Below are positions 14,845 to 23,600 of a DNA stretch of 64,000 nucleotides, in pieces. This DNA is from an uncultured Bacteroidota bacterium (GTDB lineage: Bacteria; Bacteroidota; Bacteroidia; Chitinophagales; Chitinophagaceae). The notes beneath the pieces were generated by a model. It did no database searches, was not told the DNA's origin, and worked only from the letters and a program-made list of their open reading frames with translations. The stretch is from contig CAMLGR010000004.1 in assembly GCA_946479615.1 (NCBI GenBank), positions 3,813 to 67,812 of the forward strand, in the 5' to 3' direction. The position numbers were made by a program, and so were the translations under genes. Position 1 is the stretch's first letter. Every line of letters begins with the position of its first letter.

Positions 14845-17523
14845 ATGGAATTATCGAAAAATTTTGATCACAGCACCGCAGAAAAGAAATGGTACCAGCA
14901 CTGGCTGGATAAAAAATATTTCAACAGTACTCCCGACGACCGCGAGCCGTATACGATCGTCATGCCCCCGCCTAATGTGACCGGCGTATTGCACATGGGC
15001 CATTGTCTGAATAATACGATCCAGGACATCTTGATCCGTCGCGCCCGCATGAGTGGAAAGAATGCCTGTTGGGTTCCCGGCACCGATCATGCCTCTATTG
15101 CCACAGAAGCTAAAGTGGTGCAGATGCTCCGTGAAAAAGGAATTGCCAAATCATCACTCAGCCGCGATGAGTTTCTCAGCTATGCCTGGGAATGGAAAGA
15201 AAAATACGGCGGCATCATTCTCCAGCAATTAAAGAAACTGGGCTTCAGCCTCGACTGGAACCGTACCAGTTTTACCATGGACCCTGATTATTATCAATCC
15301 GTGATCAATGTATTTATCGATCTCTACAGCAAAGGATATATCTATCGTGGCAAACGGATGATCAACTGGGATGTAAAAGCAAAAACAGCACTCAGTGATG
15401 AAGAAGTGATCCGGAAAGAAACTCAGCAGAAATTATATTACCTGAAATATTTCCTGGAAGAACCAGGAACCAGTGGGCAACAGCAGTCTGCACCTGCTCA
15501 CCACTCACCACTCACCACTCCCTATATTACCATCGCTACCGTAAGGCCGGAAACCATCATGGGTGATAGCGCCATTTGTGTACACCCCGATGATGAACGC
15601 TATAAACATTTACAGGGCAAATTTGCTTTTGTACCATTGATCAATCGCCGCATACCGATCATTGCCGATGAATATGTAACGATGGATTTCGGTACCGGTG
15701 CGCTCAAGGTGACACCAGCCCATGATATGAACGATAACCAGCTTGGCATCAAACACAAGCTGGAAGTGATCGACATTTTCAATGAAGATGGAACGCTTAA
15801 CAGCGAGGCGCAGATCCATATCGGCGAAGACAGGTTTGAAGCACGTAAGAATATTGTAAAAGATCTCGAAGAAAAAGGGTATTTATTAAAAACAGAAGAT
15901 TATACCAGCGAAGTCGGGTACAGCGAACGAACAGATGCCGTTGTAGAACCACGGCTCAGCCTGCAATGGTGGGTAGATATGAAAAAAATATCCGGCCCTG
16001 CCCTCTCTGCTGTCGCCGATGAAGAAATAAAATTCTATCCATCCAAATACAAAAATCTTTATCGTTACTGGATGGAGAATATCAAGGACTGGTGCATCAG
16101 CCGGCAGTTATGGTGGGGACATCGTATACCCGCCTGGTATGATAATGAAGGAAGATATGTGGTAGCAGAAAATGAAGAAAAGGCAAAGGAATTATTCCAG
16201 ACACAATACTCCGTTACCAATGCCGAGTTAAAACAGGATGAGGATTGCCTGGATACCTGGTTCTCTTCCTGGTTGTGGCCCTTTGAAGTTTTTAAAGGAT
16301 ACAGTAACCCGGGAAATACAGATGTCAATTATTATTATCCTACCAATACACTGGTGACAGCTCCCGAGATCATCTTTTTCTGGGTAGCGCGTATGATCAT
16401 GGCAGGTTATGAATACAAAGGAGAAAAACCCTTCAGCGATGTTTATTTTACCGGTATCGTAAGAGATAAGATCGGAAGAAAGATGAGCAAGCAATTAGGC
16501 AATTCTCCCGACCTGCTCGACATGATCGATAAGGATGGGGCAGACGCCGTTCGTTTTGGTATCATGATCTCCTCTCCTGCCGGCAATGACCTGATGTGGG
16601 ACCAGGCAGGAAATGAACAGGGAAAGTTTTTTATCAATAAGATCTGGAATGCACTGAAGCTGGTGAAGATGTGGGAAGGAAGACAGGCGACAACCGGACA
16701 GTCAGCAGTCCAGCAATCGACAGAAGATCGTTTTGCGATCGTATGGTTTGAAAACCGGTTGAATGAAGTAAGAACAGAGATCGATGAATTATACAAGGAT
16801 TTCAGATTGAGTGAGATCCTGAAGACGATCTATTCACTGATCTGGGATGATTTCTGCAGTTGGTACCTGGAATGGGTGAAACCTGGTTTTGAACAACCGA
16901 TCGATACGGCTGTCTATAAAAAGACCGTACAGTATTTTGAAGAACTGATGCAGTTACTGCACCCTTTCCTTCCTTTTGTTACCGAAGAGATTTACCAGCA
17001 ATTGCAGCCGCAACAGGTTGATCTGTGTGTAAAACAATTTACAAAGATCGGCACTATCGATAAAGCTGTATTACAAAATGGCGTTTTGTTAAAAGAAGTG
17101 ATCACGGCTATTCGTGATGCAAGGACCAGGAATCAATTGAAACCAAAGGACACGGTGAAGCTGCATATTCAAACAGCCAACACTTCTTCTTTCAAAATCA
17201 TTGAGAGCATTCTTTCCAAACAGATCAATGCCGAAACTGTTTCCTATACCAGTGAAACGGTCAGTAATGGTATCGCCGTAGTAGTGCAAAAAGATAAATT
17301 TTATATCGAGACCGATACTCAAATCGATACTACTTCACAAAAGGAGCAGCTTTTAAAAGACCTTGACTATCAAAAGGGATTTTTGGCTTCTGTCGAAAAG
17401 AAACTCAGCAATGAACGTTTTGTTCAGAATGCCAAAGCTGAAGTAGTGGATATAGAAAAGAAAAAGAAAGCCGATGCCGAAGCGAAGATCAAAGCTATCG
17501 AAGAACGTCTTGCCGATTTATAA
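14845..17523 (+). CDS. valS: valyl-tRNA synthetase
   Basis: The 892-residue class I synthetase charges tRNA-Val. The HIGH motif is HMGH at 50-53 (PPPNVTGVLHMGH), followed by WVPGTDHASIATEAKV. The editing domain contains TVRPETIMGDSAICVHPDD and the KMSKS motif is KMSKQ at about 546-550. An anticodon-binding helical domain and a C-terminal coiled coil (last about 70 residues, typical of ValS) complete it. Two odd low-complexity inserts are visible: SGQQQSAPAHHSPLTTP near 208-226, where DNA repeats of a CACCACT type occur, and ATTGQSAVQQSTED near 615-628. Otherwise the length is normal. Confidence 0.98.
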   Translation: MELSKNFDHSTAEKKWYQHWLDKKYFNSTPDDREPYTIVMPPPNVTGVLHMGHCLNNTIQDILIRRARMSGKNACWVPGTDHASIATEAKVVQMLREKGIAKSSLSRDEFLSYAWEWKEKYGGIILQQLKKLGFSLDWNRTSFTMDPDYYQSVINVFIDLYSKGYIYRGKRMINWDVKAKTALSDEEVIRKETQQKLYYLKYFLEEPGTSGQQQSAPAHHSPLTTPYITIATVRPETIMGDSAICVHPDDERYKHLQGKFAFVPLINRRIPIIADEYVTMDFGTGALKVTPAHDMNDNQLGIKHKLEVIDIFNEDGTLNSEAQIHIGEDRFEARKNIVKDLEEKGYLLKTEDYTSEVGYSERTDAVVEPRLSLQWWVDMKKISGPALSAVADEEIKFYPSKYKNLYRYWMENIKDWCISRQLWWGHRIPAWYDNEGRYVVAENEEKAKELFQTQYSVTNAELKQDEDCLDTWFSSWLWPFEVFKGYSNPGNTDVNYYYPTNTLVTAPEIIFFWVARMIMAGYEYKGEKPFSDVYFTGIVRDKIGRKMSKQLGNSPDLLDMIDKDGADAVRFGIMISSPAGNDLMWDQAGNEQGKFFINKIWNALKLVKMWEGRQATTGQSAVQQSTEDRFAIVWFENRLNEVRTEIDELYKDFRLSEILKTIYSLIWDDFCSWYLEWVKPGFEQPIDTAVYKKTVQYFEELMQLLHPFLPFVTEEIYQQLQPQQVDLCVKQFTKIGTIDKAVLQNGVLLKEVITAIRDARTRNQLKPKDTVKLHIQTANTSSFKIIESILSKQINAETVSYTSETVSNGIAVVVQKDKFYIETDTQIDTTSQKEQLLKDLDYQKGFLASVEKKLSNERFVQNAKAEVVDIEKKKKADAEAKIKAIEERLADL

Positions 17524-17533
17524 CTCTGTGTCT

Positions 17534-17653
17534 CTCTGTGTCTCCTCCGTGGCCCTCCGCGTATAATTCTTGTAGGATAGATTCTTAATAAGGCTTTTCT
17601 CAGAAACCTTACTCCTGGAGTTATACGCGGAGGGCCACGGAGGAGACACAGAG
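17534..17653. repeat. long inverted repeat, family B copy 1
   Basis: The 33-base arms 17534-17566 and 17621-17653 are perfectly complementary around a 54-base loop. The arm contains CTCTGTGTCTCCTCCGTGG. It fills the gap between the convergent ends of valS and the barrel protein, and probably acts as a two-way terminator. Confidence 0.85.
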
Positions 17654-17665
17654 GGCCGCAGAGTA

Positions 17666-20476
17666 TTAACGAGGAATTATGCTTACAGGCAAAATAAATT
17701 CAAAGATCGCCGTCTTACTCTGCCCCGTATAAAAATCAGCATCCAGTAAATAGCTAACTCTCATACCAAAAGTTAACGGATACTGGTTCCACCATTTCGT
17801 ATCGAAATAGATCTCGCCTCCTGCACTCCGCTGATCGGCTGATGCTGATTTATTATTGGAATACACTCTTGTAAAATCATAAAATGCATTACCTCTTACC
17901 CGCTGTAAATAAAAAATATTTCCAAAACCCCAATCGGGATAAAGGATCGGGAAATGATAATTCGCTCCTACTCCCCACATCCTCGAAAAATATGCTTCAT
18001 TATATCCTCTTGCATACGGGAAACGACTGCCAAATAAACGGTATACTGTATCCGTTTCCTGGTAAGCGCCTGTCAGTACAATGCTATGAGTGGGAAAAAA
18101 TCCAGGCAGGTAGACAGAACCCCGAACCAGCGGTTGCCAGCTTTTATAATTGTTGATCGCATGACGGTATTCTGCTGAAATAGTATAACCCAGCCGGGGA
18201 AAGATATGCTGTGTCGCCATTTCCACCTGCTGTCCCCATTGCAGGAAATAATGCAGGTAACTGAATTGCACCGTTGTGAAAGTGTCTTTATAAAATCCAC
18301 GGTTGAAATCTCTCCGATAAAAAAGATTCGTACCAGCATTGAACTGGCTGTACAATTTATTCTTTGCCCAGCTTAGCGGAATGCTCAACCCGATCCTTGA
18401 ATCTGTCTGATCCCATATTTTTTGTTTCGTACCCAGGCTCGCCCTTCTTCCGAATGTATACTGCGAACCGATACTCAGGTAAGGGAACCATTTTGCATAT
18501 ACGGCACTGAATCCTGCTGCACTTACATTCTCATCCTGGTTGTATAAATAATAAACTTCTGTCTGCAGGGTATTCAACACATTCTCTCCATATAAAGAAA
18601 ACGTAAACTCGGGATCTTCATAATAAGGCCGCCAGCTATGAAAATTCAACAGCCGTGTTCCTTTCCTGTATTTACTGGCGGGAAAATAACGGGGTGGGAA
18701 ATTACCCGGTATCACAGCAGCTACATCCCTTGTATGACTGACTGGATAAGGAATGATCATACTATCCGTCACTACTGCCGGCACTTTTGTCCAATGGGCA
18801 TCTTTTTGATTCATCTGCTGCAGTTGGTATCCTTCCGCAGTAAATGCAGACCAGGTGATCTTACCATTAGCCACATTCACATAATAACTACCCATCGAGC
18901 CATTCGTGATACGATAAATAGACGGATCGCCATTTTTAATAGCAAAGATGTCGTCATTGCCGCCATAGGAAGCTGTGAAGTAAATGACATGATCATTCAC
19001 GCAGGGAAATCCAACAATATTAAAAGAAGGAGGTGTTAATCGTACCAGGCTGCCGCTTTGCAGGTTCACGATCGCCAGCGACATTTTTCCATCAGGCAAA
19101 CGATAAGCACAAACGAGGGAATCTTCTGAAATAAATTTCGGATCGGTAAACAGGCTTACTTCCGCCGAGCGGATTTTGTTTTTTACTTCCCCCGTAGCGG
19201 CATCCAGTATATGCAATTCACTTTTTCCATCAGTAGCAATTTGTACGGCCGCCACTTTATCACCCGCTGCCGATATATCCGGTGCAAAGTATTTCGATCG
19301 ATGCGTGATGGTTTGTTCCTTCCCGCTGTTTACATCCAGTACTTTGATCACACTGTAATCGCGCCATGACCAGCGTGGATCCGTTTCATACGCGGCATAT
19401 ACGATTTTGCCATTTCGATATGAAAATTGCTGATCGATGGATATATCCCGTACTCTTAGCAAATGATCGCCATCCCTATCTTTTATATAAAATGCCGGCC
19501 GCTTATTGACAGCCGCCTTCAGGTAGACCAATGAATCCGCCGATATGGAATAAGGAAAGAAATAACTCGTCAGTACTCTTTGGTTGACGGGAAAAACAGC
19601 CGAAGCGCCAGGTTCTTTTACTGCTGTCAGCCTTTCCTCATTTCCCTTTTTGTAATAATCGAATGCTTGTTGCCGGAAGCTGGCATAGTCTACACCGGCA
19701 TATTGGCGGATCGCTTTTTGAAACGGGTAGAATAATCCTTTGAAGGCTGATGCATCGCGTGTTACCTTTTCCCAGAAATCCAACCCATATTTTTCACGGC
19801 CATAATTGACCAGCATATAACCGAGGTTGTAATGATTGGGTACATAATCCTTCAACGATCCATTGCGCAGTTTCATCCAGGAATAATTCTTATGCGCCTG
19901 CCATAAGGAAGGAAAAGCATTCATAAAAAGAGGCATCCGCCCTCTTCCCTGTTCAGACAAAATCGTTTCATTGTAAACAGCATCGCCTTCATAGAACCAA
20001 TCGGGAACGGAAGCATTGATCGCTAATGAAAATCCTTCTTCCCCGAATAAAGTCCCCATCAGCTTGCTCAACCCGTGATGAAAGTTATTGAATTGCTGCA
20101 CGTGCCGGTATTCATGTATTGCCAGTTGATCCGCCCAGGCAATACTTCCCAGGTCAAAACTATTGGTACCGGGATTCATATAAAATTCACTGCGGAAAGG
20201 TCCCAGCGATACATACCCGTTGGCGATCGTGGTCTGGTTCTGCAATACGATATTGATCTTTTTCAGTTCGTGACCAAGTGGCACCGGCATTTTTATCGCC
20301 TGGTAATGGACGATATCGGCAATACGCTGCGCCTGGCTATCGAGGCCCTGCGGATAAATGATCCTGGCTGTATCGGTATTGATCTGTTTCCAGCTAACAG
20401 AAGGCGGTGTTCCGCCAAAACGTTGTGCAAATAAAGAAACGGGAAACAGCAGGCAGGCAAGAAGAAGTTTTTGCAT
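17666..20476 (-). CDS. outer-membrane protein: metalloprotease-like domain, beta-propeller and barrel
   Basis: The 936-residue protein has a signal peptide (MQKLLLACLLFPVSLFAQ). Domain order: an N-terminal part with HEYRH (LAIHEYRHVQQF), which fits the zinc motif HExxH, with a downstream Glu candidate in PDWFYEGDAVYNE; then a TolB/WD40-like propeller at about 290-600 (LDVNSGKEQ, ILDAATGEVKN, FTASYGGNDDIFAI); then a C-terminal beta-barrel of the bacterial surface antigen type, from about 620 to the end. It sits divergent to tamB, an outer-membrane assembly factor. The fold calls are inference from motifs. Whether the zinc site is active is unknown. Confidence 0.75.
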   Translation of the reverse strand: MQKLLLACLLFPVSLFAQRFGGTPPSVSWKQINTDTARIIYPQGLDSQAQRIADIVHYQAIKMPVPLGHELKKINIVLQNQTTIANGYVSLGPFRSEFYMNPGTNSFDLGSIAWADQLAIHEYRHVQQFNNFHHGLSKLMGTLFGEEGFSLAINASVPDWFYEGDAVYNETILSEQGRGRMPLFMNAFPSLWQAHKNYSWMKLRNGSLKDYVPNHYNLGYMLVNYGREKYGLDFWEKVTRDASAFKGLFYPFQKAIRQYAGVDYASFRQQAFDYYKKGNEERLTAVKEPGASAVFPVNQRVLTSYFFPYSISADSLVYLKAAVNKRPAFYIKDRDGDHLLRVRDISIDQQFSYRNGKIVYAAYETDPRWSWRDYSVIKVLDVNSGKEQTITHRSKYFAPDISAAGDKVAAVQIATDGKSELHILDAATGEVKNKIRSAEVSLFTDPKFISEDSLVCAYRLPDGKMSLAIVNLQSGSLVRLTPPSFNIVGFPCVNDHVIYFTASYGGNDDIFAIKNGDPSIYRITNGSMGSYYVNVANGKITWSAFTAEGYQLQQMNQKDAHWTKVPAVVTDSMIIPYPVSHTRDVAAVIPGNFPPRYFPASKYRKGTRLLNFHSWRPYYEDPEFTFSLYGENVLNTLQTEVYYLYNQDENVSAAGFSAVYAKWFPYLSIGSQYTFGRRASLGTKQKIWDQTDSRIGLSIPLSWAKNKLYSQFNAGTNLFYRRDFNRGFYKDTFTTVQFSYLHYFLQWGQQVEMATQHIFPRLGYTISAEYRHAINNYKSWQPLVRGSVYLPGFFPTHSIVLTGAYQETDTVYRLFGSRFPYARGYNEAYFSRMWGVGANYHFPILYPDWGFGNIFYLQRVRGNAFYDFTRVYSNNKSASADQRSAGGEIYFDTKWWNQYPLTFGMRVSYLLDADFYTGQSKTAIFEFILPVSIIPR

Positions 20477-20510
20477 AGCGGAAGTTAAGTAATTTCAGTT
20501 TGCAGCATAC

Positions 20511-20546
20511 CCCCTCTGCGGTCCTCTGTGTCTCCTCCGTGGCCGG
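20511..20546. repeat. single arm of family B repeat
   Basis: It contains CTCTGCGGTCCTCTGTGTCTC and the TCCTCCGTGGCC core of family B but has no complementary second arm. It lies between divergent genes, upstream of tamB. Confidence 0.55.
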
Positions 20547-20602
20547 ACAACCCTGTAAATCAGGGATTCGGCCCTATAACCATGTTAAATTCTGGTATTG
20601 AA

Positions 20603-20633
20603 TTTGCGCTGAGCAGCCGAATTTGTATTTTTA
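20603..20633 (+). promoter_or_regulatory. tamB promoter candidate
   Basis: TTTG (20603-20606), a 19-base spacer and TATTTTTA (20626-20633) form a near-consensus Bacteroidota promoter. It lies 12 bases before the TTG start. Confidence 0.5.
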
Positions 20634-20645
20634 AGCCTTAAAATA

Positions 20646-23600
20646 TTGAATCTGAGGAAATTCAGGAAAATAATAGGCTGGTTTTTCGGATCGCTGCTCT
20701 TCCTGCTCCTGGCAGCATGGATCTTTATTCATACCCCCTACGGCCAAAACCTGATCGTCAGTAAAGTTACCGCCCGCCTCTCCAAAGATCTGCATACCAA
20801 AATCGTTATTAAGAATGTCGATTTTTCACTCTTCAATAATATGCATCTCGAAGGATTCCTGATAGAAGATCATGCACAGGATACACTTCTTTATGCCGGC
20901 GATGCTAAATTGAGAATCACCGACTGGTTCTTCTTCAAGAAAAAAATCGAACTGAAATATATCGGCCTTGAAAACGCCGTGATCAAAACACAACGAAAAG
21001 ATTCGGTATGGAATTACCAGTTCCTGATCGATTATTTTTCTTCTCCTTCTTCCGGCAGCAAACAAGGTGGCACCAGTCTCAATATTAAAAAGCTCGATCT
21101 TAAAAATATTTCCTTTGTACAAAAAGATGCCTGGCTCGGACAGGATATGCGTGTGTTCTTTTCCTCGCTCGATCTCGATGCCAATGATATCAGTGTCTCG
21201 GGCAAAACAATTGATATCAATTCCCTGGCAATTGCTGATCCCTATATCAGTCTGTATAATTATCCCAAACTGAAACCTGCCGATTCTTCAGGTACAAACA
21301 CACCAGTACTTGTCGTCAATGATTCAGCATTGAAATGGAACGCTGCCGGGTGGATCGTGAAAGCAGGTACGATCGATATTAAAAACGGCACGTTTAAAGA
21401 CGATAAGTATACGGAAACACCTGCCTATGATTATTTCGATGGACGTCATTTTGAGTTCAATCATATCAATACCACACTGAGCAACCTGAATTTCCAGCAG
21501 GATACTGTTACAGCCAACCTGGTCTTACAAACCAAAGAAAGAAGCGGGTTCGAAGTGAAGAATATGAAGGCCAGTGTAAAACTCACCCCGCGTGAAATGG
21601 CATTCAGTCAGCTCGAGATCAAAACGAATAACAGTATTATCCGGGATTTTTTCCGGATGAGCTATGATGATATCAGCGATATGGATGATTTTCTCCATGC
21701 CGTGAAAATGCAGGCCAATTTCAATAATTCAGAGATCGATAGTGATGATATCGCCTTCTTTGCGCCCGCCTTAAAAACCTGGAAGAAGAATATTACACTC
21801 AAAGGCGATGTACGCGGTACGGTAGATGACCTGTTTGGCAAGAAGCTGATCATACAGGCCGGCAGCAATACGTTATTGAATGGAGATATCAGTCTTACCG
21901 GTTTGCCGGATATCAACCAGACCTTTATCGATTTCAAGGCTACTGATTTCAGAACTACCTATACCGATGCGACTGCATTTGTTCCGGCCCTGCGCAAAGT
22001 GAGTTCGCCTGATCTGAAAGCATTGCAGTATATCCGTTTCAATGGCAGTTTTACCGGTTTTATCCGTGACTTCGTAACCTTTGGTACGATCCAGACCAGT
22101 TTGGGTGTGATCAAAAGTGATTTGAATATGAAATTACCGGCTAACCAGGCGCCCCTGTATTCCGGTACGATCTCCACGGATTATTTCCGGTTGGGAGAAT
22201 TTATCAATGATCCGGCTATCGGTATTATTTCACTCAATGGTTCGTTGAAAGGAAAAGGATTTGATGCCAGCAACCGCCAGGCAAATCTCGACGGACAGAT
22301 CCAGTTCATCGATTACAATGGATACCGCTACAGCAATATTGCCTTGAATGGAGTATTGGATAAAAAAATGTTTAATGGTAAGGCTTCCATCAATGATCCC
22401 GAAGCTGAACTGACTTTAAATGGTTTGATCGATTTCAACAACAAGATCCCTGCCTTCAACTTCCTGGCGGAAGTAAAAAAAGCAAACCTGAAGAATCTGA
22501 AACTGATGGACCGGGATATTGCGTTCAGTGGTAAATTCAATCTTAATTTCACCGGTGATAATATCGATAACTTTTTGGGACGTGCCACGATCACCGAAGC
22601 ATCGTTGCTGAGAAATGGCGAACCATTACCATTCGATTCACTCACCTTATCATCTGAATATACCGGCAACTCCAAACTGATCAGGTTAAATTCAAATGAG
22701 ATCGATGTAGCCGTCAATGGTGATTTCAATATCCGCGACCTGCCGGATGCCTTTAAATTATTCCTGAATAAATATTATCCTGCGTATATCAAAGCGCCCA
22801 ATAAGATCCCTGATAATGAATCCATGACCTTTGATATCAACACCCGGTATATCGATGATTATATCAAACTGATCGATAGCAGCCTGTCCGGTTTTAACAA
22901 CAGTCATATTTCCGGCAGTCTCAATACAAGCAATAACCAGTTGGTGTTTAATGCCGCAGTGCCGCAGTTCAAATACAAGAATTACAATTTCGAAGACGTA
23001 AAACTGGATGCCAGAGGAGATAATGATAGCCTGGGGCTTGTGGGTGCTATTACCAATATCATTGTAGGTGACAGCCTGAATATTCCACTGGCTACTTTCG
23101 GGGTCGATGCAAGAAATGATTCTTCCAGGGTAAAGATCAATACCGGCACCGCGCAGGGAATCTACCAGGCCAGTTTAAATGCCGAAGTACTCACTTACCA
23201 GAATGGAGTAAGAATAGAATTTGATCCCTCGACATTTGTCGTCAATGGCAAGACATGGAATATCGATGAGAATGGCGAATTGGAATTCCGGACAAGAGTA
23301 CCGGTAACCGGGCAATTGGTATTGCGTGAAAGCAACCAGGAAATAAAAGTGATCAGCAAAACTTCGGAGACCGGCGACTGGAACGATATGGTTGTGGAAC
23401 TGAAGAAAGTGAATATCGGCGATTTCGCTCCTTTCTTTATGCCAAAGAACCGTCTCGAAGGTTTGGTATCGGGCAACCTGGTAATAGAAGACCCTACCAA
23501 TAATCTTTTTGTTACCTCGGATGACGTATTGCTGGAAGGAATACGGCTGGATAATGATTCATTGGGTATGGCAAAAGCCACGGTACGTTACAATGGTAAA

